Assembly: GCA_949592205.1 (NCBI GenBank)
Contig: CATIUR010000001.1
Coordinates: 75,613,059-75,677,058 of the forward strand
DNA length: 64,000 bases
Origin: Helichrysum umbraculigerum
Taxonomy: Eukaryota; Streptophyta; Magnoliopsida; Asterales; Asteraceae
Reading direction: 5' to 3'
Part shown: positions 11,674 through 23,333 of the stretch, in pieces
Layout of the letters: every line of letters begins with the position of its first letter
Numbering within the stretch: the stretch's first letter is position 1
Translations under genes and position numbers: made by a program
Notes under the pieces: model-generated
Seen by the model: only the letters and a program-made list of their open reading frames with translations
What the model was told of the DNA's origin: nothing
Database searches by the model: none

Positions 11674-12363
11674 ATCCGAAAACCGACAGAGTGTAGCGAA
11701 ACTTTTCCGACACTAAAATTAAGCTATTTTAAGCTTATAAACAAAATTTGAAATTACAAAATTTTTCGCGTTTTTCCCGCCAATTTTTTTTTTTTTTTTT
11801 AATAATAAAAAAATTAAACTGAAAAGTTTTTTTTTTTTTTTTTAGTGACACTAGGGAAGTGTCGCTAAAAACGTCGCTGAAAAAGTGTCGCTGATGAATA
11901 GTGTTGCTGATGAATAGTGCTGATGAATAGTGTATGAGACACTTGCTGAGACACTTGGTAAGTGACGCACGGAAGTGACGCACTGAAGTGACAGTATGAA
12001 GTGACGGTATGAGACACTTGCTGAGACACTTGGTAAGTGACGCACTGAAGTGACGCACTGAAGTGACTCACTGAAGTGACTCACTGAAGTGACTCACTGA
12101 AGTGACTCATGAAGTGACGCATGAAGTGACTCATGAAGTGACGCTAAAACGGCTGTAAACCCCAAAAAACCCTAAAAATCGAAAATTTTGAAACCCTAGG
12201 AAAAATTGACGAATGAACGATGAACAGGGCTCAAAAATCAACCCAAAACACGATATAATCAACACAAATAACCCAGAAACTAATTATAATCAATTAATAC
12301 CTTCGCGAATCAACCGAAAACACTCAAAATAACGATCCGAAACCGACGAATCCTCGATTCTTG
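11674..12363 (-). other. D 5' leader with tandem repeats
   Basis: Non-coding leader between the primer site and gag. It includes long T-runs (11786-11800 and 11827-11843, A-runs in element sense) and a repeat array at 11845-12145. Confidence 0.8.
11845..12145. repeat. Degenerate GTGTCGC and TCACT-GA-AGTGA array in the D leader
   Basis: The left part has a unit GTGACAC-tagggaa-GTGTCGC (11846-11866) and scattered GTGTCGCT half-sites. The right part is a tandem array of about 13-bp units, CTCACTGAAGTGA and CGCACTGAAGTGA, each able to fold as TCACT-ga-AGTGA. It appears derived from, or related to, the palindromes in the LTR of D. Confidence 0.75.
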
Positions 12364-12375
12364 GCTCTGATACCA
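12364..12375 (-). promoter_or_regulatory. D primer-binding site
   Basis: The minus strand reads TGGTATCAGAGC, complementary to the 3' end of plant initiator tRNA-Met, two bases inside the right LTR. Confidence 0.9.
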
Positions 12376-12377
12376 GT

Positions 12378-12825
12378 TGAAAGTCCCATTTGCTAGCCTT
12401 GGATCTGATCGGATCGTTTGAATGAATATATGAACGTATTAATCGAATCAAACACGCAATTCTCTATAATCTTTGTATATATTCACAATTGAATAATCAA
12501 GATTACAAGATACAAACTCGCAAACTCGTTTTCTCTCCTCCTTACACACAAAAACGGCTCTCCCACTTATCACAAAGTCTAACCCTAAAACTGAATATAA
12601 CACGCCTATTTATAGGCTGTCCAAACCCTAATGCGACACTGGCCAAGTGTCGCTAATAGCGACACTGACCAAGTGTCGCCTAAACACTAATTTGTGTATA
12701 TTTTCTATTTCACTATTCGTTTACAGACTCTCATATACACACTAACCACTATACGTACGCAGACTAATTGACTTTGACAATTACAAACGTTTGACCAACT
12801 GACTGACACACAAAATGCACCAACA
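12378..12825 (-). repeat. D 5' LTR
   Basis: 448 bp. It carries the TATA-like box on the minus strand at 12607-12616 and the two 21-bp GCGACAC-N7-GTGTCGC palindromes at 12633-12653 and 12659-12679, which lie about 17-63 bp upstream of TATA in element sense. Confidence 0.93.
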
Positions 12826-12830
12826 TGTAC

Positions 12831-15800
12831 TCCTGGTTTGGCATGATAAATCCAATTTCTGACCTTGTTCAAAGTAGTAAACTGAAATGGAAACTCTTCT
12901 GGTTCAAACATAGCCTTAATCCAATGCCATGTAACATTCTCAACCAGATTATCAAACTCCTTTAAATCCAAATTCTTCTCCATCCCAATCTCATATATTC
13001 TGACCAAATCAGTTCTACTGATCATCTTTATCAAATCCCTAAAAGATCTCCACCAAGATACATTTCCATCTGCTCTTTCAATTTTAATCTTGTGAATCTT
13101 AATAGGATTGACAAATTGTTCAATTGACCAATCAATGATACTAGGCAAATCAACATTAATTACCTCTGATTCCACTGGTTGTAACAGAATAAATTCCTTC
13201 AATTCATCAACATTCCTTTCTCTATCAGGAATTTCATCCAATTCTCTTTTCTTTCTTTCAATTTCATATTTCTTTCTCTTCTCAGCTTCTTCTTTTTCTC
13301 TCTTTTCCTTTTCTGCCTTCTCTTTTAATTTCTTTTCTTTTTCAGCCCTTTTCTTTTCTTTTTATGCTTCTTGCTTTTCTTTTTCTTTCCTCTCAATTAC
13401 TTCAGGATTCATATCATCCTTATCCCACAAATTCTGCAATCTCTCCAAAGTCATCTGCTTCAATGCATTCATAGGAATATACCCACCTTTTAGCTTTGCA
13501 ATCAAATTCTTCCTCATCTGAGCTTTTGTTGGTGGTTTTGCAGCCTTTTTCTTTCTAGCCTCTTCTGCTTTCTTCTTCATGATTTGATCAACCAAATACT
13601 CAATATCATCCTGCTTCTGCTCTTTCAACAAGTACTCATCCCATTCAGCTACCTGTTCCTTAGTCATTTTGACAAACTTACCAGGCTCAATTTCAACATC
13701 AATCAAATCTTCTGCATTGAGCTCAGCATGTAGTCTTTGTGCATATTCAGTATCATGAGCAGTTACATCAACTGGCACTGGTTTTGGCTTTTTCTTGTTT
13801 TGTTCTTCAACCAGCTTTCCCTTGCCTTTATCTTTATGATCAATCTTTGGTAATTTTTTCTTCTGATGAACAGGAGCTGCAGCAGGTTCTCTGATCTGAA
13901 ATCCAGGCAAAGATGGTTGTGTAGATGGCTTCTTTTGAGTTTCAACCTTCTTTCCTGTTCCTGTCATCTTAGCAGTTTTAACTGGAATGCTCTTTTTCCT
14001 AGTTTTTTCAACTTGTTGTTGAGCATCAATTTGAGCATCAGTCTTTTCTTTTTCCACTACTACCTCTGGTTTATTAACCTCATCACCATCATCACCATCA
14101 ATCTTTATCTCCTCAGTCTTTTCACCCATATCAACCTCTGTAGTCTGATCCACTGAACCGATAACCTCAGTATGTTCAGATACATTGTCATCTGCCACTG
14201 GTTCATTCATCTCTGTTTCCACTGTTTCATATACCGACTCATTCATTTCTGGCTCTGTTGGTGGTGTTGGAGGTGTAAGTACAAACTCATCATCTTCTGG
14301 TTGCTCCATTTCAATCTCCTCATCAACTTTCTCATCATCAGACACAACCTTATCATCCTTATTTACCTTATCACCCAAGTTTGTCCAAACCTTCTCCCCC
14401 TTTTTGAAAGCATTTTGTGGAAACTGATAAGCATCCTCAGGTTCAGAAGTATCATGAACCACATACTTTCTTCCTTTCTTCAAACACTTAATAACAATCC
14501 TTTCTAACTGCTGCACTCTCCTCTGTAATTGATCCACAATCTCATCCTTAGCTCTATTCTTCTTCCTCTCCTTGACAAATTTTCACCATACATAATCAAT
14601 CATAGCCGTCAATTCTGAGTTAGTTCTAGCCTCAACACCTTCAGGATGTGAATCCTTTGGTGAATCATTGACATTATCAAACTCTGACTCATGCCTAACA
14701 TGATCATCAAAGTCCCCTTGATTCTTGGTACTGGGACCACTAGGATCATCTACAGGTGTAGAATCATGTCCAGGTGTTGCCTCTGATTGGGTCTTATTGA
14801 TGTTACTTCTGTCCTGCTCTGCCAGTGGGCTAGAAGCAGTAGAAGCAGCCCTCTCAGAATGATCAACCTCCTCCTCATTGATCATCTGCTGTGATGAATC
14901 ATTTGACTGAGACATCTGAGCAGCAGCAGCCTCAGATGCCTGTTTTCTAGCCTTTTTGGCTCTAAAAGATTTAGCTGTTGTGGTCCCTTGTTTTTTTTTA
15001 ATACCCCCAACTACTGTGGGTTGAGAAGTGGTGGGTGGAACCATTCTCTCAGTAGCTGGTTCAGCTTCAGTTGGTGATACTGATGCTGTGGTGGAAGGTG
15101 CAGGAAGCATAGTAGAAAATAATGTTGTAACCTTCCCAGAAAATTTAGTATCTCTCTTCATATTTACAAAAACTTTTGGTTTAAAAGAGACAATACCAAT
15201 AACTTTATAAAGTGCAGTTAAATTAGGAATTTGTTCATTTAAGAACAACTGCACAAATCGTGGATACATCAAAAATTTAATCTTTGGTTGCTCAATATTT
15301 CTAAGCATACCAGCAAATATCAGATTTGAAAAATTAAACCTTTGACCAGTTGCAAGACAAGCAATTGCATAAGCAATGTTGCTTCCAAACTGTTCAAAAG
15401 ATGATCTTTTAGATGACAAACAGTGTAAAATTGTATGTATCAAAAACCTCCACTGATGAGAAAATAAGGTTTTCTGAAAAGTAAAAACTTCAAAAGAACC
15501 CTCATAACCCATCAAGCGTAAAGTATCATACATAACAGTATCATCTAAAGAAGTTATACCTGCCTCATCATCTAGTTGTAATGAAGCTCTAACAGTAGCT
15601 TCAGTAACTACAACTCGTGTATCCATGACTTTTGAAACGATTCGTTTAATCCCCTGTTCCTCTTCTATCGTCGCATTCACCCAGAAATTGTTGATATGAT
15701 CATGAGATATTCTGGGTGCCACAGTAAGAGCATGACGAATATGTGAAGCACGAAGGAAATCAATGATTTCCACATACTCATTTGCCTCAGCAGGTTTCAT

Positions 15801-15866
15801 CAAGAATGCGATCATATTATGATATTTTCCAATCGGTAGTTGAACAGTAGACGAAGTAGATGCCAT
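12831..15866 (-). pseudogene. C env-like third ORF, N-terminal and central parts
   Basis: One frame runs from ATG 15864-15866 to the D insertion. It is interrupted by TGA at 14583-14585 and TAA at 13362-13364. With the segment at 7022-7231 the original ORF was about 1080 codons. Residues about 12-230 form a compact domain (starts GKYHNMIAFLMKP, includes NFWVNATIEEEQG and FSHQWRFLIHTILHCLS). I recall it from many Asteraceae Copia elements, where it is sometimes mislabelled a synaptobrevin/longin-like protein; that label looks unfounded. The middle is Ser/Thr/Glu-rich and the part encoded around 13260-13600 is strongly Lys/Glu-rich and probably coiled coil. I see no clear signal peptide or membrane segment. 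It sits where SIRE elements carry an env-like ORF; its function is unknown. Confidence 0.75.
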
Positions 15867-16015
15867 GATAAGAAATCACGAAATCGAAGAGAATCGAAGA
15901 GAATCGAAGATGATTTACAGAATTGAGAATCTATGAGACTTAGCGCAGTGGTTTGTGTGTGTAATTTTGAAAGCGTAATGAAAAACCCAAAGTGTTGAGA
16001 GTTAAGTACTAAAAT

Positions 16016-16639
16016 TAAATCAGTTGTAAACCCTAATTTGACCAGATCCCCAATTATAACTAAAACAGTGTTAATCAAGAAAAATAACACGTTCAGTGGT
16101 AATTGTGAGAATAACCATCAGTGGTAAGCAACACTTGGTTTTTCAAATTCATCATTTACATAATAAAGCTAGCAGTGCTCACTTGTACAAGCAGTACCAA
16201 CCGACCAAGGCAGTGCTAACTTAATACAAGTAGTACTTCAGATCTAGCAAAATCATATATACAAAGCAGTGATTGATTTTATTTTTTATTTTTTATTTTT
16301 TTTTATTTTTTTTATTTTTTTTATTTTTTATTTTTTTTTATTTTTTACTAAAAGCTTAACTCCACAAGCAGTAAAACGCCAACATATACACATGTAGTAG
16401 TTAAACTCCAAGGCATAGTAATATAACCTGCAGTGTTAATGCAAACAAAAATACACGTATACAGTGTTAACTATACACTAACATGATGAAGTGACTATTA
16501 CCACTGTTTATACAAAAAGTAGTAGACAGTGATAACTATACACAATACACACTATCAGTGTTTAATTAACAAATCAGTATTAACCCAAATTGAAAGCACA
16601 GTAGATATTATTCACAGAAAGCAGTGATAAGAAAAATAC
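16016..16639 (-). promoter_or_regulatory. CAGTKNTAAC motif cluster between pol and the env-like ORF of C
   Basis: About fifteen copies of CAGTGNTAAC/CAGTTGTAA-like motifs occur here (for example 16021, 16065, 16096, 16120, 16432, 16461, 16527, 16573 and 16622). The first copies overlap the region upstream of the ORF start at 15866. There is no ORF in the cluster. The same motif fills the U3 of C. A role as internal promoter for the third ORF is inference. Confidence 0.5.
16275..16350. repeat. T-rich simple repeat, (TTTTTTA)n
   Basis: Low-complexity T-tract with A every 5-10 bases inside the pol-env spacer of C. Confidence 0.9.
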
Positions 16640-19516
16640 TTAAGACAAATTGATCATTCCAATACTAGTAACCAAGAACGTGAATCTGCCTACATCAAAA
16701 GCTTTAGTAAACAGATCAGTAAACTGATTATCAGTATGAACTTTCAAAATTTGAATAAGTCTTTTCTCATTACAGTATCTAAAGAAATCATATCTAATTT
16801 CAATGTGCTTTGTTTTAGAATGTTTAACTAGGTTATTGATAATACTGATTGCAGAACTGTTATCAATAAAAATAGGAGTATTAAGAAAGGTAAAACCATA
16901 ATCTAACATCTGATTCTGAATCCATAGCACTTGTGCACAGCAACTTGCAGCTGCTACATATTCTGCCTCTGCTGTAGATGTAGATACAGTGGTTTGTTTC
17001 TTGCATTGCCATGAAACCAATCTATCTCCCAAAAATTGACAACCTCCTGATGTAGATTTCCTGTCCAGATTAGCTCCTCCATAATCACTATCTGTATAAG
17101 CTATCAGATAAAAAAAAGTAAACTTTGGATACCAAAGGCCCAATTTTGGTTGACCCTTTAAATATCTAAAAATTCTTTTGACTGCAAGAAGATGTGACAG
17201 CTTTGGATTAGCTTGAAATCTTGCACATAAGCACACTGCAAACATGATGTCAGGCCTTGATGAAGTGAGATACATAAGAGACCCGATCATTGATCTGTAA
17301 AGATGTTCATCCACACTCTCCCCCTCAAGATCTACATGTAATTTCTTGTTTGTCTCCACTGGTGTGCTTTCAACTTTAGCATCTTTGTACCCAAACCGAT
17401 CCAGTATATCATTAACATACTTACTTTGATGAATAAAGATTCCTTCTTTCTGTTGCTTCACTTGCAGCCCTAAGAAAAATGTTAATTCCCCCATGGAGCT
17501 CATCTTGAACTTTTCATGCATCAGTGATTCAAACTCCTTGCAAAGACTATCCTTTGTTGAACCGAAAATGATATCATCTACATAGACTTGAACCAGTAGT
17601 ATATCATTCTTAATTCTTTTAGTGAACGAAATTTTATCTATTGCACCCCTTTTGAATCCATTCTGCAACAGATAATCTGAAAAAGTATCATACCAAGCTC
17701 TAGGTGCTTGATGTAATCCATAAAGAGCTTTTTCAAGTTTGAAAACTTTATCAGGAAACTTGGAATCTTCAAACCCTGGTGGTTGGCATACATAAACTTC
17801 TTCCTGTATAGTGCCATACAGGAAAGCACTCTTAACATCCATCTGATACACAATGAATCCCTTGAATGAAGCATAAGCCAAAAACAATCTAATTGCCTCT
17901 ATTCTTGCAACAGGTGCAAAAACTTCATCATAATCAATCCCCTCTTCTTGTGAATATCCCTGTGCAACCAATCTAGCCTTGTTTTTGATCACTATACCTC
18001 TTTCATCCTTTTTGTTTTTGAAAATCCATTTAGTACCAATTGCCCTCTTCCCTTTAGGCAAATCAACCAATGTCCAGACTTCTTGAATCTTAAACTGAAG
18101 TAACTCCTCTTGCATAGCTTCAATCCAACTAGGATCTCTCAAAGCTTCAGTAACCTTCTTTGGTTCTGTTTGAGACAGAAAACAGGCAAACAAAGAAGTA
18201 TTAACTGCTTCTGTATCAAGATTTACTTCATCCTCATTTGCTGAAGCTTCAAACACCTGACTTTGATTTCTTGTTTTAACAGTAGATTCAATATCTCTTA
18301 TTACATTCTCAAGTGGATGATCTTTATGAGTAATGTATTTAGATGCTGCTGTTTCTTGAATCTCCACCTCCAAGTTGGTATAATTTCCTTCTTGTCCAGA
18401 CTCACTACTTGACACTTCTCTTGAGATTCTCTTTGACAAAGGAGTAGAGCTCATCAAATGTAAATAATTCAATTGTTCCTGCTCCTTGTCAAGTTGCTTT
18501 GTTGGAGTCTGATCAACATCCACATCTTCCTTTGAATACTTCTGTGCTGGACTCATATCACTGTCTTCTGCACTGTCTTCCATAACTAGTCTATCAGAAT
18601 CATCAACATGAGTAAATGATGTTTCATCTGATTTTTCTGATTCCACATTCTGTGATGTCTTTGGTTGATCAGTTTCAAACACTTCTGGGGGATCAGGAGA
18701 CCAAATTGGAAACAATATGTATTCCAATGAATCATTCTTCTTTCCAGCTGATATTCCTGAGTCTGATCTACCTTCTCTAGCACCTGTTCCTGTATTTGTA
18801 CCTGCACTTGTACCTGCACTAGTATCCACATTTGTATATCTAAAAGCAGTATTAAGTACATCAATATCAAACAGTGATTCAGGACCTTTTCCATCAGGAT
18901 TAACCGTGTTTTCATTAAAAGTGATGTTCATTGATTCTTCTATGATCCTGGTCCTTTGATTGAATACCCTATAAGCTTTACTTTGAATAGAGTAACCAAC
19001 AAATATCCCCTCATCTGCCTTACTCTCAAACTTACCTAAGTGATCTTTGGTATTTAAGATTGTACAAGGACACCCAAAAGATTTTAAGAAACTAACCAAA
19101 GGCTTTTTCTTAAATAACAGTTCATATGGTGTCTTGTTATGAGGCTTAACTACTAATACCCTATTCTGAACATAGCAAGCTGTGCTAACTGCCTCTGCCC
19201 AAAAGGACATAGGTAGCTTTGCATCAGATAGCATGGTTCTAGCAGCCTCAATTAGTGTCCTATTCCTCCTTTCAGCTACTCCATTTTGTTGAGGATTTCT
19301 AGGTGCACTAAATTCTCTCTTAATACCTTTAACTTCACAGAATTTATCCATCTCATGATTTTTAAATTCTGTTCCATTATCACTTCTGATGATCTTTACT
19401 CTTTTATCCAATTGATTTTCCATCTTAGTTATAAATGATCTAAGTATTTCACCTGTCTCATCCTTTGTCCTAAGAAAGAAAACCCATGTAAATCTAGTGT
19501 AATCATCAATAATCAC
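16640..19516 (-). CDS. pol: C pol: integrase core, reverse transcriptase, RNase H
   Basis: 958 codons, uninterrupted. Integrase signatures are IRSDNGTEF near residue 45 and NGVAERRNRTL near residue 80 (second D and the E of the DDE triad; the first D is in the upstream frame, LHMDLFGP). A Ser/Asp-rich linker follows (residues about 220-450). RT starts around WTLVDLPKGKRAIGTKW (about 482) with the catalytic YVDDIIFGS near 640. RNase H has TDSDYGG near 809 and STAEAEYVA. It ends MINLS at 16640. This is the Copia domain order. The frame opens in the -1 register relative to the protease ORF, which overlaps it by a few bases. Confidence 0.93.
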   Translation of the reverse strand: MIIDDYTRFTWVFFLRTKDETGEILRSFITKMENQLDKRVKIIRSDNGTEFKNHEMDKFCEVKGIKREFSAPRNPQQNGVAERRNRTLIEAARTMLSDAKLPMSFWAEAVSTACYVQNRVLVVKPHNKTPYELLFKKKPLVSFLKSFGCPCTILNTKDHLGKFESKADEGIFVGYSIQSKAYRVFNQRTRIIEESMNITFNENTVNPDGKGPESLFDIDVLNTAFRYTNVDTSAGTSAGTNTGTGAREGRSDSGISAGKKNDSLEYILFPIWSPDPPEVFETDQPKTSQNVESEKSDETSFTHVDDSDRLVMEDSAEDSDMSPAQKYSKEDVDVDQTPTKQLDKEQEQLNYLHLMSSTPLSKRISREVSSSESGQEGNYTNLEVEIQETAASKYITHKDHPLENVIRDIESTVKTRNQSQVFEASANEDEVNLDTEAVNTSLFACFLSQTEPKKVTEALRDPSWIEAMQEELLQFKIQEVWTLVDLPKGKRAIGTKWIFKNKKDERGIVIKNKARLVAQGYSQEEGIDYDEVFAPVARIEAIRLFLAYASFKGFIVYQMDVKSAFLYGTIQEEVYVCQPPGFEDSKFPDKVFKLEKALYGLHQAPRAWYDTFSDYLLQNGFKRGAIDKISFTKRIKNDILLVQVYVDDIIFGSTKDSLCKEFESLMHEKFKMSSMGELTFFLGLQVKQQKEGIFIHQSKYVNDILDRFGYKDAKVESTPVETNKKLHVDLEGESVDEHLYRSMIGSLMYLTSSRPDIMFAVCLCARFQANPKLSHLLAVKRIFRYLKGQPKLGLWYPKFTFFYLIAYTDSDYGGANLDRKSTSGGCQFLGDRLVSWQCKKQTTVSTSTAEAEYVAAASCCAQVLWIQNQMLDYGFTFLNTPIFIDNSSAISIINNLVKHSKTKHIEIRYDFFRYCNEKRLIQILKVHTDNQFTDLFTKAFDVGRFTFLVTSIGMINLS

Positions 19517-20205
19517 AAGGCAATAAGATTTTTTCCCATACTACTTATACTGGTTGGTCCGAATAAGTCCATATGCAATAAGTGTAAGGGTGTGCTATTT
19601 GTGTTCACAGTTTTGGATTTAAATGAGGATTTGTGTTGCTTTCCCTTTTGACAAGAAACACAATGATCATCACATGAATAGACCTTTTCAGGCAAACCTC
19701 TAACAAGCTTGTTTTTGACAAGTTTATTAATGGTTTTGAAATTCATGTGACACATCCTCCTATGCCACAGTTCAGATTCATTCACACTAGCTTTAGAAAT
19801 AAGACAGTTTAAATCAGGTTGAGGTGTCATATTTGCTAAGTCACACTTATATACATTATCTTGCCTTGGAATTCTCATTAAAATCATGTTTTCTGGTATT
19901 TTGAATTCCTTGGACAAGATAAGGCATTCAGTGTCAGTAAAATGAACTGGGTTCTTTTTATTTGTTATTTGACTCACACTTAGCAAATTATACCTCAGTT
20001 GTTCCACAAAATAAACATTATCAAAACTTATCTTTTCACTCTGAACTGTTCCTTTGCCTATTATCTTGCCTCCTTTTGGATTGCTTCCAAAAGCTACATA
20101 TCCACCATCAAAAGATTTGAAATCCTGTAGCTTTTCTTTGTCTCCAGTCATGTGCCTTGAGCATCCACTATCAATATGCCATAAGCTCTTTGGCTTGCCC
20201 TGCAC
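19513..20205 (-). CDS. C protease and GAG-pre-integrase domain
   Basis: The aspartic protease motif LWHIDSGCSRHMTG (DSG) is at the start. Then come the pre-integrase zinc finger region (ELWHRRMCHMN with a later CVSCQKGK, an H-H-C-C pattern) and the first integrase aspartate in HMDLFGP. It ends at TGA 19513-19515 shortly after a run of six A (minus strand, 19529-19534). The next frame continues the integrase in -1. The run reads A AAA AAT in the zero frame, which resembles a -1 slippery heptamer, but a lost A is equally compatible. It is separated from gag by in-frame stops near 20209-20226; the TTTGTGCAG|G there looks acceptor-like. Confidence 0.8.
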   Translation of the reverse strand: MQGKPKSLWHIDSGCSRHMTGDKEKLQDFKSFDGGYVAFGSNPKGGKIIGKGTVQSEKISFDNVYFVEQLRYNLLSVSQITNKKNPVHFTDTECLILSKEFKIPENMILMRIPRQDNVYKCDLANMTPQPDLNCLISKASVNESELWHRRMCHMNFKTINKLVKNKLVRGLPEKVYSCDDHCVSCQKGKQHKSSFKSKTVNTNSTPLHLLHMDLFGPTSISSMGKNLIAL

Positions 20206-20223
20206 AAATAGTCAAAAAGAGAA

Positions 20224-22612
20224 TTAATTTCTCTTGGGAACCCAAACCAATTTGGCTTTGGGTTTCCCATGTGCATTCACATATTCAACTTTCCTGAAGA
20301 TTATTGATTGTAATGCACTGTTGGTATTTGGATCTGTTAAATTGTCAGACTTAATAGGTGTCCAAATCCAACTTATTTTAGACTTAACAGTGTTCTTTGG
20401 CTTAACAGTTTTAACTGTTTTACCAAATGAAGAGTCAGTGTTAATTTTGTTAACACTGTTTTTGAATTTGGTTACCACTGTTTTAGTCTTTAAACTTTCG
20501 GCTGAATTTGTTATTACTGCTGCAGTAGATTTACCTGTAACAGTGCTTAACATGTTAGCCTTTGAGTTTATCTTCTGAACTCTGGCAGTATGATTAACTT
20601 TTGATTGAAAATTTTGTTTGTTAATCATATTTGCTTTTGTCCATGACTGTTTTCTAATCCTTTGAACATTCTCAAGATTATGATAACAGTCATATTGAAG
20701 ATGACCCATTTTTCCACATATAAAGCAAGTCATTTCTTTTATCACAGTAACATTATTACCCAGTTTCTGTGAAATCATTTGATTCCAGTTTCTTTGATTA
20801 CCTCTGGGTTTTTGATTTTGAAAATTCTGTGAAGAAGAAGTACTTGCTTTACATTTACAATTAACACAGTTATTCACAACAGATTTAACAACAGGTTTAG
20901 TAACTGAATTAACTGTATTACTAATATATCCTAACCCATGTTTAGATTTGTTAGTATTCAAGCTCACATTCTCTAAGGCCAGTTTAGCCTTTTCCTTAAA
21001 TATTTTCTTACCCTCTTCTAGTTTATCAGTTTTAAGCTTAGAAACTAGACCAGTAATTGCTCTCTTCACATTCTCACATGTTGACTCAGACTTAGATGAT
21101 TCAGATTTTACACTCTTCTCACTAACAGATGTCCTATCACTCTGATCATCTTCTTCAGTCCAATCACTAACTTCACCTTCTACAAACAACTCATCATCAT
21201 ATAAAATTTTAATTGGATCAGCCTTTTTAACCTCATCTGTCATTCCTCTTTTAAGTGAATTGATATCAATTTCACTTTTAAGAGGAAAGTAGGTGTGATT
21301 ATAAGGTGGAGGTACATTATTGTACCCTAATCCAGTCTTAATTTTATCATGAATATGTGAATCAATAAGTTTATTGACACTCTTAGAAGCATATTTTAAT
21401 TTATTTACATCAAGTCTTATGCTATCTCTTTCACATGTGACCTCAGTAAGTTTCTTAGACAACAATTCGACTTTATCTTTAAAAGTGTCTCTCTCCCACC
21501 TAGCATATTCAATGTCATATTTAAACTGTGTTGCATTGACTTCATATGCCTTTATTTGATTTTCCAGATTTCAATGACTGCTATGGTGTGTTTACTTTTG
21601 ATTTCCCATTGTTTTAGTTCCTCACACACTTTTATATTATGATCCCTGTAATGTTTAACAGTTTGTTTACAAACAGCAGAACATAATTTATTTTGTACCT
21701 CAGTAGAAACTTATGACTTTTTGCCAGATTCTGCAATGGCCATGAGACATTGATTCTTCACAACATGTTCTTCTTGATCACTCCAGTCCCATCCACAGCC
21801 ATCCATAGACACCAATGCATTTACTGAAGCACCCTGAATTGGAATGTTTCTGGTTTGAGTTCCATTGCTTCCAGCTCTCTGACCATTACCATTCTGCTCT
21901 TGCCTAGGGTTTCTGCATTCTCTAGCAAAGTGTCCCATCTTGTGATAGTTGAAACACTCAATCTTGCTCTTATCAAACCAATTTGCATCATTCCTCTTAT
22001 AAGCAAAGTTGTTCCTACCAGTCCTCTGCATGAACCTTTTTGCTCTCTGAGTAATCAATGCAATATGCCACTTAATATCCATCTCCTCTAGATCATCACC
22101 ATCAAATTGTTCCAGATCTTCATTAGTAAGTGAAGAATTCACATTACTTGCAAAGAAAGATTCTAATATCTGATCATTAGAAGTGTTAGATGATGATCCT
22201 GCTCCTCCTGAAACATAAGTAGAACCCATTTGACTTGACTCAGCTTTTGTTCCACCCATAGACATAAAAGCAGCATTGTGACTATACCCAGTTACTTGCT
22301 TCTTACTTTCCACCTCAGACTCAAAATTCCTCAGATCATTGTATATATCTTCTAATTCCTTAACTTCAATATCTGAGCTCTGCCTCAATCCAACAGTGTA
22401 GATTATCCATTCATCACCTAATGATCTTAAGAACTTTCTGTTAAGATCTTCTTTGTCAATCTTAACCTTGTGATTTTCCAATTCTCCAACTAATTTAGTA
22501 AACCTATCAAAGGTTTGAGTTAGAGTTTCAGTTTTCACATGGCTAAAATTCTCAAATTGTTGCTTTAACAGAGATCTTTTGTTCTTTTTGGTGTTATCAT
22601 TACCACCAAACC
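20224..22612 (-). pseudogene. gag: C gag, central and C-terminal part (cut by B)
   Basis: 22612-21711 continues the gag domain interrupted by B at 22613. It has a first knuckle CFNYHKMGHFAREC whose second cysteine is replaced by tyrosine, and it ends in TAA at 21711. A frameshift lies near 21575. The frame 21465-20224 follows with a coiled-coil start, an intact knuckle CFICGKMGHLQYDC and a Lys/Thr/Val-rich tail ending VWVPKRN. Gag would bind and package element RNA. Several independent lesions make this copy non-functional. Confidence 0.85.
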
Positions 22613-23333
22613 TGTAACAACCGGCAAATTAGGACTAGAATTAGTACCTAATTCTTTGTTAATACATATAATTAGTTCTGTGTTAGGCTAATTTATGTAT
22701 CGGATTATATATTGGTAAATATATATATACAACTTTGCGATTTGACTTAATTCGTACGCAACTTAAATAGAATGAAATTCAATTCGATTAAAATGGACGT
22801 TGGTGAACAAATGTTTATAAACTGAAATAACGCTATTACGCCCAAAATGCCATTTTATAATAACGGATAATTATCTCGTATCACTCGATTAAAGTTACAC
22901 GATTTAAAAACAAAAGTACTTAAATTTATTTAAACTATATCATATTTCAAACTATTAAGAATTTAAAGAAATAATACAAGTAAATTAATTAACAAAAGTT
23001 TGTAATTTTAAAATCTATAATCAAACGCGTAAAATAAATATTTAACGCCTAAATGACGGAGAAAAACGAACACCACATGGAGCACGGAACGGAGACTGGG
23101 TGAGGTGAGGCTTTCACCAACACCCCACCTCCTCCATTTTCCTTCTCATTTCTTTTCTTCTCTTTCTCTTTCCTCTCTTCTTTTTCTCTCTAATTCACCA
23201 AAAACCACCACCACCACAAATCATCAAAATAACACACAAAAACGCACTCGAATTATACCCTCCGTTTGGAAGAAAAACATCACCTCGCAACGATCTACAT
23301 TCCTATCTTTCCGGATTTTCGTTTCGGCATTTC

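Larger units (their letters stand above)
7232..12825 (-). mobile_element. Element D: gag-only, non-autonomous Copia retrotransposon
   Basis: Two 448-bp LTRs (7232-7679 and 12378-12825) begin TGAAAGTCCC and end GCACCAACA. They are flanked by TGTAC duplications (7227-7231 and 12826-12830) within the env-like ORF of C. An initiator-Met primer site sits beside the right LTR and a purine tract beside the left one, so the element runs minus. The only coding sequence is gag (9372-11673). No protease, integrase, RT or RNase H is present, which fits the gag-only class described as TR-GAG. I count about three LTR differences by eye. Confidence 0.93.

Noticed and set aside
14172..14507. Plus-strand hydrophobic ORFs opposite the env-like ORF of C (also 13108-13521)
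   Set aside because: Complement of acidic and lysine-rich codons, giving Ile/Phe/Leu-rich shadows without independent support.
15028..15866. Synaptobrevin/longin-like host gene
   Set aside because: It lies between the pol and 3' LTR of C in element orientation, so it is a retrotransposon ORF; no SNARE motif is visible.
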